Positions 19,084 through 27,614 of a stretch of 64,000 nucleotides of DNA are shown piece after piece. This DNA comes from Alteromonadaceae bacterium. Its GTDB lineage: Bacteria > Pseudomonadota > Gammaproteobacteria > Enterobacterales > Alteromonadaceae. The notes under the pieces were generated by a model, which did no database searches, had not been told where the DNA came from, and worked only from the letters and a program-made list of their open reading frames with translations. The stretch is from positions 1 to 64,000 of the forward strand of contig JABSOI010000024.1 in assembly GCA_013216015.1 (NCBI GenBank). Reading direction: 5' to 3'. Numbering within the stretch: the first letter of the stretch is position 1; each line of letters opens with the position of its first letter. The position numbers and the translations under genes were made by a program.

Positions 19084-21507
19084 TCAATCCTTACCTTTTA
19101 AAGAAAATATAGCTGGTTGATTGATATATTGACGCAGAGGCAGGTAACACGCAGTAAATGAAATAACACTGATCAAAGCCAGGGTAGCTAAAAATATTGG
19201 CATGAGCTGCAAACCCAGATAATTATTGATGAAATCATCAAAACCTAAATATAATGCGAGCAGCATGATCAGACTTATTGTTAGGCCGCTTATAATAGCA
19301 CTGGTGTTATCTTTTATGATTAAAGCTATCAAGTCTTTGCGTTTTGCGCCAATCGCTAATCTTGTACCAATTTCAAATCGACGCATTCCAATGTTGTAAC
19401 TTAAAATACCATATAGCCCTATTGCAGCCAGAAATAAAGTGAGTATTGCCAGAGAGGCTGAAGTAAAAGCGGTGATCCTTTCGCGAAACAGGCGTTTACT
19501 TTTTAGTTGTTCCAGAAAATCAAAATTAAAGACGGAATAACCACTGTCAATTTCATTAATCAGGTCTGCAATTTGGTCTCTGGTGAGATATATGTCCGTT
19601 TTGTATTTGATTAATAACATTTCGTTGTAAGGATGGTGTGGCACATAAATACGCGGAACAATGCTTGATTCTCCGGGCATTAATACACCTTTAACAACGC
19701 CAGATATTGTGATTTGCTCATTGTTTCTTGTGATTAAATGTTTACCTGTCGCTGAACCTGAAGGGGCAATTTTTTTGGCAAAGACATCATTGATGATCAC
19801 TATTTCGGCATTGTTTTTAATGTCTGCTTTGGTGAAGTTATCACCCTCCATAATGGTTTGATTTATCATTTCGAAATAGTTTTCATCAATATCTTGCACT
19901 GCGGGGCTAAATTTTTCATCGGTTAGCGGGTTAACTAAATAATGACCATGGCTAAAGTTTAAAGGACTTAATGAACGGCTCACCAAAGCAACTTGAGGGT
20001 GTTGGCTAAGTTCGGCTTTGATCAATGCCATAGTGGCATTTCTTTGTTCAATTGAAGGGCCTTTTTCGGTATTGGAAATAATATGTAAAGAATTGATATT
20101 GTTTAGTTCAAAGCCTAACTCTTGATTAATGATATCAGTGGCATTGTTAAATAAACTGAGGTTGACGAAAATAAGTGCTGATGCAATGGCTATTTGACTG
20201 ACAATTAATATTGTTCTCAATCTTTTGGAAACTTGTACCCCTGTACCTTTACCACCAGATTGTAAGTTATGATTTAACTTATGGTAATTGATCATACCAA
20301 CGCTAATGAGAGCAAAAAATATTGACAATATTACTGCGGATATTATAGCTACAGCTAAGGTGAAATAATTCAATGATAATTCATTTACTCTTGGTAAATG
20401 TTGCGCAATGTTATGCTGGAAAATTTCAAAACCCAGTATGGCAATAATTAATGCCACTATTATGGAAAACACCATCAGCAAGCTGGTTTGTGCAAACAAC
20501 ATTTTAAATAGGTCTGATTTTTTAGCACCTATCGCTGCATGAACGGCTAATTGTTGTTGCTGCTGTGCTGTGCGGGAAACAAATAAATTCATCATATTGC
20601 CACTGGCAATGATCACTAACCCAAGCACACCAGCCAGTAATAACCATATTGTAGTTTGGTTATCTCCCAGTATTGCCTGATGAAATGATTGTAACCGCAT
20701 TTTAACTTGCCAGCCTTTAACAAAATCATTATCGAGGTTTATTTCTTGCCAATGCTCATCGACTAAAGTTGTAATGCTTTGTTGTGCCTGAGTTACAGAG
20801 AGTTTGTTTTTTAATTGACCAACAAAGACGAACCATGGAAAAGAATACATTCTCTCTTTAAGATGATTTCGGGTATTGTAATCCCATGGTAGCCATACTT
20901 GGGTTTCACGACCTGTTTCATAAATATCTGGCTCAATAAAGTCTTTGGTCAATACACCAATAATGTTGAAGCTAGTGCCGCTAAAAGTAATTTTTTTTGA
21001 GAGAATATCAGGTGATTTGTCATAATCATTTAACCAGGTATCGTAACTGATAATAGCCACGGGATTATACGTGTCGAGTTCTTCGCTTTTTTCAAAACCT
21101 CTTCCATAGATAAATTGGCTATCTAATAAGTTGAACCAGTTTGGGGTGACATAAGTGGTTGATTTCTTCGGTTGATGCTCAAGTGAAGTACTGACGTCTT
21201 CACCATAAAAAACTATTGCGGCTTGGTCAAAAACTGTTTGTTTCAGGTATAAATTACGTAAGCCTGGAGAGTTAAAGTTGCCCCCCTGAAATTCGTTTTC
21301 AGCATCATAGGTCTGGTGAATAACCTTATATAATTTATCTTCTTTTGGGTAAGGCAATGGCTTCAACAATAATAAATAGGCCAGTGTAACAACACATAAC
21401 AATGCGCCAAGTGTTAAGCCCATGGTAGAAACCACACTGACAACAAAGCCCGGCTTTTGTTTTAAGCTTAAATAAGCTTGTTTCAATCGATAAGAAATTA
21501 AATTCAT
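19084..21507 (-). CDS. Permease P8: duplicated MacB/FtsX-type ABC permease
   Basis: Last of eight paralogous permeases. The 807 residues carry two MacB-like halves. The first has an N-terminal helix (GFVVSVVSTMGLTLGALLCV), a large periplasmic core to about 270, and three helices to about 400. The second has a helix near 430, a periplasmic core, and three more helices from about 690. MRRFEIGTRLAIGAKRKDLI before the last helices is the FtsX-type cytoplasmic coupling segment. There is no ATPase domain. This architecture matches the "duplicated orphan permease" (ADOP-like) class. It is coupled to P7 (one base between stop and start, AAGGA site inside the P7 end). The C-terminus QPAIFSLKGKD follows the array's shared ending. 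The substrate is unknown. Confidence 0.85.
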   Translation of the reverse strand: MNLISYRLKQAYLSLKQKPGFVVSVVSTMGLTLGALLCVVTLAYLLLLKPLPYPKEDKLYKVIHQTYDAENEFQGGNFNSPGLRNLYLKQTVFDQAAIVFYGEDVSTSLEHQPKKSTTYVTPNWFNLLDSQFIYGRGFEKSEELDTYNPVAIISYDTWLNDYDKSPDILSKKITFSGTSFNIIGVLTKDFIEPDIYETGRETQVWLPWDYNTRNHLKERMYSFPWFVFVGQLKNKLSVTQAQQSITTLVDEHWQEINLDNDFVKGWQVKMRLQSFHQAILGDNQTTIWLLLAGVLGLVIIASGNMMNLFVSRTAQQQQQLAVHAAIGAKKSDLFKMLFAQTSLLMVFSIIVALIIAILGFEIFQHNIAQHLPRVNELSLNYFTLAVAIISAVILSIFFALISVGMINYHKLNHNLQSGGKGTGVQVSKRLRTILIVSQIAIASALIFVNLSLFNNATDIINQELGFELNNINSLHIISNTEKGPSIEQRNATMALIKAELSQHPQVALVSRSLSPLNFSHGHYLVNPLTDEKFSPAVQDIDENYFEMINQTIMEGDNFTKADIKNNAEIVIINDVFAKKIAPSGSATGKHLITRNNEQITISGVVKGVLMPGESSIVPRIYVPHHPYNEMLLIKYKTDIYLTRDQIADLINEIDSGYSVFNFDFLEQLKSKRLFRERITAFTSASLAILTLFLAAIGLYGILSYNIGMRRFEIGTRLAIGAKRKDLIALIIKDNTSAIISGLTISLIMLLALYLGFDDFINNYLGLQLMPIFLATLALISVISFTACYLPLRQYINQPAIFSLKGKD

Positions 21508-21508
21508 A

Positions 21509-23944
21509 TTATTTATATCCTTTTAAGGAAAATATGGCGGGTTGGTTAATGTATTGACGCAGAGGCAGGTAACAAGCGGCAAATGAAATAATGCTGATCA
21601 AAGCTAACGTCATAATAAACATTGGCAGTAATTGAAGGGTTAAATACTCGTTCAGCTGTTCACTAAAACCTAGCGTTAAACACAATAAAACACCCACACT
21701 GGCTAATATGCCCAGCAAAATGGCTTTGGCGTTATCTTTTAATACAAGTGAAATTAAATCGCTGCGTTTTGCGCCAATGGCTAACCGTGTACCTATTTCA
21801 AAACGGCGTATTTGGGTGGAATAGCTTAAAATTCCGAACAGACCTATGGCAGACAAGGCCAAGGTTAATAACGCTAACACGGCACTAGTGAGTGCTGTGA
21901 CATATTGAGTAAAAAGCGCTGTTTCTTTTAGTTGATTAAGTGAGGTGTAAGAATAAATAATAATGTCTTTACTTACATCAGCTAAAAGGTGAATTATTTT
22001 CTCACGAGAAAAATACTGATTGTTTTTAAATTGAAGCATTAAATTACCAGAGCTAATTGACCCGGTATAATAAGTTCTCATTGGTTTCTCTGAATTATCA
22101 GGTAAGGTAACTGTGCTGACAATACCTATAACGGTATAAGGTTCTTGACCTGTGTACACTATTATCTTTACGCCTAAAGCACTTCCTTGTGGTGATAAAT
22201 ATTTTGCGTAAACATCGTTAATAATGAGTACTCGACTTTTATCTTTTATATGTGAAGCATTAAAGCCATTGCCTTCAATCAGCGTTTGATTGATCATGTT
22301 AAAATAATTTGGACCAATCCATTTACTGTCTATAACTATACGTTCATTTGTTGCAGCAATTATCTGAGCTGAAATAGAAGTACTTGTAAGCGGAGATTGT
22401 GAATGACTGATTTGTTCAATTTCAGGTAACTGTAATAAGTGTTCACCTACTTGTTCAATGCTGATTGAAATCTCTTCGTTGGTAAGACTTCTTCCTGATG
22501 CCGAACGTGATAATTCAAGTCGATAAATATTATCCGTATTAAAGCCCAACGACTTAGTAATTGCACTGTATGCTTTTTCACATAAGCTTATATTAGTAAA
22601 TACCAATGAGGTAACCACAACTATTTGACTGAAAATAAGGAGCTGACGAATATTTTTTGAGATTTGAATACCAGTGCCTTTACCGGAGGTTTGCAGTCTG
22701 GTATTCAGTGCACGGTAATTGATCATCTTATAACTGATGAAAGCAAAAAAGTAGGTTGAAAATGAAGCAATTAGCGCTGCTGCGAGTAAAGTGAACATAT
22801 TCAAATTTAATTCATTAACTCGTGGCAGATAGCTGGACAAATAATTCTGAAGCAGCAAAAAACCAGCCGAAGAAATACTAAGTGCCAAAATTATAGACAT
22901 AAGCATTAGTAGGCCTGATTCTGCGAGTAGTCCTTTAAATAGCTGACGCTTGTTTGCTCCCATTGCTGCATGAATGGTGAGTTGTGGGAGCTTAGCGGCA
23001 ATATGCGACATAAAGAGATTGGTTATATTGCTACAGGCGATAACGACTAAGCCAATTACAGCACTAAGTAATAATAATACGGTTGTTTCGCTGTTACCTA
23101 TTATTACGGATTTAAGTGATTCTACGGTGATTTGTTTACTCCAGCCTTTATAAAACTCCATACCAACAATTTTTTCTTGCCAGATATTATTTTCTAATGC
23201 CGTAAGCTTTTTTTCCAGTTGACCAGAAGTGGTATTTTCTAAAACTTTTCCGATTAACATTCTGTAAGGACTGACATAAAGCCAATCTTTTCTGGCAGCT
23301 TCATTTAGTCGATTATAATCCCAGGGCATATATAATTGCGTTTTTTGATCTGTGTCACGTAGATTAGGTTCAATATATGATTTGGCTAAAACACCGATAA
23401 CTTGATAACTGGTACCATCGAAAGTTACTTTTTCATTTAAGATGTTAGTGTCGCCGGCAAATTCTTTCTGCCAGGTTTCATACGTTAGAATTATCACCGG
23501 ATTGTTCGTGTCTAACTTTTCGGTTTGCTCAAATTTTCGGCCTAATGCCATTTTTGCATCCAATAAAGTAAACCACTCAGGAGTTACAAATAACATGTTC
23601 ATTCTGGGTTTGGCAGATAATGAAGTTATTACTTCTGCATAATAATATATCAGTGCGGCTTCACTGAAACTATTGTGATTTTTATATACATGTATCAATC
23701 CGGGATAAGAAAAAGCGGGTGCCAGGGGCTCACCTTCGCTGTTGATTGAAGCTGAATTGATTTTATAGAGTTTGTCTTGCTCAGGATAAGGTAAAGGTTT
23801 TATCAGCATCACATAAGCTAACGTTAATACACATAAAAGAGCGCCCAGTGTGAGCCCCATAGTAATGACTACACTGCTCACAAATCCTGGTTTATGCTTT
23901 AAGGTTAAATACGCTTGTTTCAACTGATATAAAAATAAATTCAT
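21509..23944 (-). CDS. Permease P7: duplicated MacB/FtsX-type ABC permease
   Basis: 811 residues with the same eight-helix plan as P8, its closest neighbour: N-terminus MNLFLYQLKQAYLTLKHKPG, first periplasmic core from about 50, IGLVVIACSNITNLFMSHIA at the first FtsX helix, and IRRFEIGTRLAIGAKRSDLI in the second half. It lies 22 bases after P6, with AAAGGATCC just before its start; the same ribosome-site sequence precedes P5, a sign of copying of whole gene units. The central periplasmic part differs most from its paralogues, which is where substrate specificity would be expected (inference). Confidence 0.85.
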   Translation of the reverse strand: MNLFLYQLKQAYLTLKHKPGFVSSVVITMGLTLGALLCVLTLAYVMLIKPLPYPEQDKLYKINSASINSEGEPLAPAFSYPGLIHVYKNHNSFSEAALIYYYAEVITSLSAKPRMNMLFVTPEWFTLLDAKMALGRKFEQTEKLDTNNPVIILTYETWQKEFAGDTNILNEKVTFDGTSYQVIGVLAKSYIEPNLRDTDQKTQLYMPWDYNRLNEAARKDWLYVSPYRMLIGKVLENTTSGQLEKKLTALENNIWQEKIVGMEFYKGWSKQITVESLKSVIIGNSETTVLLLLSAVIGLVVIACSNITNLFMSHIAAKLPQLTIHAAMGANKRQLFKGLLAESGLLMLMSIILALSISSAGFLLLQNYLSSYLPRVNELNLNMFTLLAAALIASFSTYFFAFISYKMINYRALNTRLQTSGKGTGIQISKNIRQLLIFSQIVVVTSLVFTNISLCEKAYSAITKSLGFNTDNIYRLELSRSASGRSLTNEEISISIEQVGEHLLQLPEIEQISHSQSPLTSTSISAQIIAATNERIVIDSKWIGPNYFNMINQTLIEGNGFNASHIKDKSRVLIINDVYAKYLSPQGSALGVKIIVYTGQEPYTVIGIVSTVTLPDNSEKPMRTYYTGSISSGNLMLQFKNNQYFSREKIIHLLADVSKDIIIYSYTSLNQLKETALFTQYVTALTSAVLALLTLALSAIGLFGILSYSTQIRRFEIGTRLAIGAKRSDLISLVLKDNAKAILLGILASVGVLLCLTLGFSEQLNEYLTLQLLPMFIMTLALISIISFAACYLPLRQYINQPAIFSLKGYK

Positions 23945-23966
23945 TCTATTAGGATCCTTTAAACCT

Positions 23967-26432
23967 TTAACCCATGCCTTTTAAACTAAATATAGCGGGA
24001 CGGTTAATGTATTGACGAAGTGGAAGATAACAAGCGGCAAATGAAATAATGAAGATCAAGGCTAACGTTATCATAAACATTGGTAATAATTGGAAGGTTA
24101 AATACTCGTTCAGTTGTTCATTAAAACCTAGCGTTAAACCTAATAGAACACTCATGCTGGTTAATATACCAAACAATATCGACTTGGCATTGTCTTTTAA
24201 AATAAGTGCAATTAAATCTCTGCGTTTTGCACCAACGGCTAACCGCGTACCTATTTCAAAGCGGCGCATTTGAGTGGAATAACTAAGAATTCCGTACAGG
24301 CCAATAGCGGCGAGTGAAAATGTTAATATAGCCAGAGCGCCAGCAGTGAATAATATGGTGAACTGGGTAAAAAGCATTTTGTCTTGTTGAGATTGATTAC
24401 TTTCAAACAAATCGACCCGGTAAGTGCTGGTAACTGTTTTTAATACAGAAACAAAATCTTGGCGTGATAGTGTTGCGTGCCCTTTTAATTGTATTAACAA
24501 ACGAGGGTGTTCGCTAAATCCGGGGAAATAGGCTCGATTTTCACTCTCTCGTTTTCCTGGAGTGGTAAAGTCTTTAACTACACCAACCACGGTAAATGTA
24601 TCGCCATAGACAATGTCTATTCTTTTGCCTATGAGACTATCTGTAGGTGCAAGCTTTTTGGCAAAAGTCTCATTAATAATGATTAAATTTTTGTTATCAC
24701 GAATATCGGCTTGACTAAAATAATCTCCTGCTAATAACTTGTGTTGATAGAGAGAAAAATAATTTTCGTCAACAAGCCTACTACGACCAGAGTAAGTCTT
24801 GTCGTTACCTTCGAGCTTTGCTTCACGAAATCCAGAGCCTGAGCTAAAGGCTGAGCCATTTGATAAACTAACCGCCTTAATTTGTGGCAATAGTAATAAT
24901 GCGGAACGAACTTCTTTGTTGAGTTGAATTTTTTCATCGTCTGCCATGTTTACTGTTGGCGCAGTCGACATTTCAACGCTGATAATGTTATCAATGTTAA
25001 TGCCTAGCGGTGCGTTAATTATTTGCAAGGCATCTTTGAATAAATTGAGATTGATAAACACTAAAACAGTGGCAACACAAATTTGACTAATGATCAATAA
25101 TTGTCGTTTAGTTTTAGATACTTGCTGACCTATACCTTTGCCACCACTTTGCAAATTAGTACTTAATGTTTCGTAGTTTAATGTGTTACTGGATAATTTT
25201 GCAAAAAACAATGAAAACAAACCAACTAATAATAAAGCAATAAGTAGAGTAAAACTATTGAGTGATAATTCATTTACCCGGGGTAATAGCTCTGTAAGGT
25301 TTGTTCTTAGCAGGTTAAAACCAGCTGAGGCTACCAGCAAGGAAAAAATTATCGACAATAACATCAGTAAAGCTGATTCAGTTAACATCAGTTTAAATAT
25401 TTTGTTTTTGCTGGCACCCAATGAGGCATGAATATTGTAGTTACCTTGTTGCTCTGCGGCTCGGGCTATAAACAGGTTAGCAATATTAGTGGCTGCAATA
25501 AGCATAAGACCAACTACACCCGTAATGAGCATCAGCATTATATTTTGGCTATCACCGATAAGAATTTCTTTTAAAGGTGTTAGTTTCATTTTAATGTTCT
25601 TCGTCGTAAAAAAATCGAAATCACTAACCATTTCTTTCCATGGCTGGTTTACTAACGGGGTAATAGTTTGCTCTACTTGTGATGGGGTAATATTTTTAGC
25701 TATTCTGCCTAAAAACATGGTATCGAAAGACATTGAACCTGAACTCTCACGCCTTTTGGTAGAATTATAATTATAGTCCCATGGAAACCAGATATTGGTG
25801 TGTGAATGCTTTACAGAGTATGTTTTTGGTTCGGTAAATGATTTAGCCACCACACCAATAATATTAAAGCTTACCTCGTCTATGACAAGTTTTTGCTTAA
25901 GAATATCTATACTGCCAGCATACTCATTTTGCCAGGTTTCATAGCTTAAAACAGCCACAGGGTTATAAGTATTTAATCCTTCACTTTGTTCAAATCCCCG
26001 GCCGATTGCCATCTCAATATTTAATAGGGAGAATATTTCCGGGGTAACATAAGTTGTTGCTATTGAAGGTTGTGAAGGCTGTGAGGTAAGAATGTTTCTT
26101 CCGTAAGCTATTATTGTTGAATTTTCAAAACTCGTTTGTTTTGAGCTTTTTTGTTTAGAGTAAAAATCAATTAGAGATTGATAGTTAAAAGCAGTAAAAA
26201 TTTGCTTATCGTCTTTATCAACAACGGTAGATTCAACCAGATATAACCTGTCTTGGTCCTCAAATGACAATGGTTTTAATAACATGACGTAGGCTAGTGT
26301 TAAAACACATAATAGCGCGCCAAGTGTTAAACCCATGGTTGTAACTACGCTCAATACAAAAGCTGGTTTGAGTTTTAAACTCGCCCATGCTTGTTTTACC
26401 TGATATGCAATTTGTGAGAAAAACTGATTCAT
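23967..26432 (-). CDS. Permease P6: duplicated MacB/FtsX-type ABC permease, first gene of block 3
   Basis: 821 residues with the same architecture; the coupling segment is MRRFEIGTRLAVGAKRRDLI and the C-terminus RPAIFSLKGMG. The first periplasmic domain has a short extra Ser/Lys-rich stretch (YSKQKSSKQTSFENS). It is the promoter-proximal gene of the third block (P6-P7-P8). A sigma-54-type promoter lies about 145 bases before its ATG and a shared upstream motif 61 bases beyond that. GGAG sits at the ribosome-binding position. Confidence 0.85.
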   Translation of the reverse strand: MNQFFSQIAYQVKQAWASLKLKPAFVLSVVTTMGLTLGALLCVLTLAYVMLLKPLSFEDQDRLYLVESTVVDKDDKQIFTAFNYQSLIDFYSKQKSSKQTSFENSTIIAYGRNILTSQPSQPSIATTYVTPEIFSLLNIEMAIGRGFEQSEGLNTYNPVAVLSYETWQNEYAGSIDILKQKLVIDEVSFNIIGVVAKSFTEPKTYSVKHSHTNIWFPWDYNYNSTKRRESSGSMSFDTMFLGRIAKNITPSQVEQTITPLVNQPWKEMVSDFDFFTTKNIKMKLTPLKEILIGDSQNIMLMLITGVVGLMLIAATNIANLFIARAAEQQGNYNIHASLGASKNKIFKLMLTESALLMLLSIIFSLLVASAGFNLLRTNLTELLPRVNELSLNSFTLLIALLLVGLFSLFFAKLSSNTLNYETLSTNLQSGGKGIGQQVSKTKRQLLIISQICVATVLVFINLNLFKDALQIINAPLGINIDNIISVEMSTAPTVNMADDEKIQLNKEVRSALLLLPQIKAVSLSNGSAFSSGSGFREAKLEGNDKTYSGRSRLVDENYFSLYQHKLLAGDYFSQADIRDNKNLIIINETFAKKLAPTDSLIGKRIDIVYGDTFTVVGVVKDFTTPGKRESENRAYFPGFSEHPRLLIQLKGHATLSRQDFVSVLKTVTSTYRVDLFESNQSQQDKMLFTQFTILFTAGALAILTFSLAAIGLYGILSYSTQMRRFEIGTRLAVGAKRRDLIALILKDNAKSILFGILTSMSVLLGLTLGFNEQLNEYLTFQLLPMFMITLALIFIISFAACYLPLRQYINRPAIFSLKGMG

Positions 26433-26576
26433 GTTTTTTACTCCATATTAAATTGTTTTTTTGCTGTCCTTTAAAACCCTGTTCTCTTTTAAATCTAGAG
26501 AATTTAATTACTGGTTTCAAATCAGTGTTGCGATTTTTTATTTACTACGAAACTATTATTATTTATAAAGAATAAT

Positions 26577-26592
26577 AGCAAAAAGTGAGCCG
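26577..26592 (-). promoter_or_regulatory. Sigma-54 promoter of block 3 (P6-P7-P8)
   Basis: Read on the minus strand, CGGCTC-N5-TTGCT has GG and GC separated by exactly 10 bases as sigma-54 requires (consensus TGGCAC-N5-TTGCA). Equivalent sites lie before P4 and before the adaptor gene. The remainder of 26433-26789 holds the upstream motif and the higBA terminator. Confidence 0.72.
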
Positions 26593-26651
26593 TAAAAAAT
26601 AATCAATAAAAACAGATGGATGGGTTCTTGGTGATGTTTGTTAATATAGGT

Positions 26652-26686
26652 GTGATTCGATAACGAACTCGATAAGTCCGAAAATG
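26652..26686 (-). promoter_or_regulatory. Conserved upstream activator-like sequence of block 3
   Basis: On the plus strand GTGATTCGATAACGAACTC continues as GATAAGTCCGAAAATG. Near-identical sequences occur at 32780-32814 and 44081-44115. In each case the motif begins 61 bp from the GG of the sigma-54 promoter. TTCG and CGAA at its ends give it dyad character, as expected for a sigma-54 activator site. Confidence 0.72.
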
Positions 26687-26737
26687 GAACGGATTATTAT
26701 ACCAATTGGTGCAAATCGATTATAGTTTTTAGGTCAA

Positions 26738-26763
26738 TAAAAAACCTCACAAGGAGGCTTTGG
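26738..26763 (-). terminator. Probable terminator of higBA
   Basis: On the minus strand AAGCCTC and GAGGTTTTTT form a short hairpin with a T run, 27 bases beyond the higA stop codon. Confidence 0.6.
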
Positions 26764-26789
26764 TAGACATTGTTATAAATTAAGGGTGA

Positions 26790-27467
26790 TTATTTAATAA
26801 GCTCGTAGTCAGCGATTAAACTCTCTAAAGGAATGCTTAAATACTTATGAAGATTTCTTATCATGGAAATACTAAGTTTTCGCTTTTTTCCTAATATTTC
26901 AGTTACTCTACTGCGCTGCCCTAAAACTGGTACTAAATCGGAGCGGGACAAGCCTTCTTGCTCCATCCTGAATTTTATGGCTTCTACAGGATCTGGTGCA
27001 TCAATAAAGAAATGCTCTTGTTCATAAGCATCTACCAGTGTTACAAGTACGTTAAGCATGTCTCCTTGTGGAGTGCCTGGTTGCGCGTCCCAAAGTTTCT
27101 CAATGGATATCATGGCATTTCCATGATCCTGCTCAGTTTTGATTGGTTTGATATTCATTTCGACCTCCTGCGTTGTTGAAGCATCAATTTCATCATATTG
27201 TTTGTGAGTCCCGATAAATCGGACGTAAACAATACCGAACTCGTATTTAAGCGCTACAACAAGCCTATTTTTATTACCATGTATATTAAAAATAATGCGG
27301 TTATTTGCTAAAAAACTGGCATTATCATATTTGGCTTTAATATCTTGTGGAGATTGCCAACATGCATGTTTCGCTTCATCATACAACGCCTTTAATGGTT
27401 GTTCGGAATCAAAATATTTGGGAGCTTCCCAAAAATTCTTTAAAGATACTCGTGAAATAATTCTCAT
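26790..27467 (-). CDS. higBA: HigB-HigA toxin-antitoxin as a single in-frame fusion
   Basis: This one 225-residue ORF contains two normally separate proteins. Residues 1 to about 100 are a HigB-type ribosome-dependent mRNA interferase (MRIISRVSLKNFW, NNRIIFNIHGNKNRLVVALK, VYVRFIGTHKQYDEID). From Met104 (MNIKPIKTEQDHGNAM) the sequence is a HigA antitoxin with a C-terminal helix-turn-helix (IKFRMEQEGLSRSDLVPVLG, RSRVTEILGKKRKLSISMIR). No stop codon separates them. A strong AGGAGG lies five bases before Met104, so free HigA can still be made by internal initiation. A 27-bp palindrome upstream is the likely HigA operator. The locus sits on the same strand between permeases P5 and P6. Fusion may neutralise the toxin or be an active joined form. 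Confidence 0.88.
   Translation of the reverse strand: MRIISRVSLKNFWEAPKYFDSEQPLKALYDEAKHACWQSPQDIKAKYDNASFLANNRIIFNIHGNKNRLVVALKYEFGIVYVRFIGTHKQYDEIDASTTQEVEMNIKPIKTEQDHGNAMISIEKLWDAQPGTPQGDMLNVLVTLVDAYEQEHFFIDAPDPVEAIKFRMEQEGLSRSDLVPVLGQRSRVTEILGKKRKLSISMIRNLHKYLSIPLESLIADYELIK
27158..27169 (-). promoter_or_regulatory. Internal ribosome-binding site and start for HigA
   Basis: AGGAGG at 27169-27164 (minus strand) is five bases before ATG 27158-27156 inside the fused higBA frame. Initiation here would give a normal 122-residue HigA ending at 26790. In unfused loci this is where the higA ribosome site sits; here the HigB frame simply reads through it. Confidence 0.75.
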
Positions 27468-27476
27468 ATTTTTCCC

Positions 27477-27503
27477 TATACTTTCCCATTATGGGAAAGT
27501 ATA
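27477..27503. promoter_or_regulatory. Palindromic operator upstream of higBA
   Basis: A perfect 27-bp palindrome has 13-bp arms (TATACTTTCCCAT / ATGGGAAAGTATA) around one base. It lies 10 bases before the HigB start. Antitoxins of this family repress their own promoters by binding such sites, so it is the likely HigA operator. Confidence 0.8.
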
Positions 27504-27614
27504 TGTTTGAGTTCAACGCTAATTATTAAATAAGATATATTAATAATACTTAAAATAAGTATATGAAATTGGAAAAGTTATACCAAATCAGCAAAAACTT
27601 ATTATAAATTAAAA

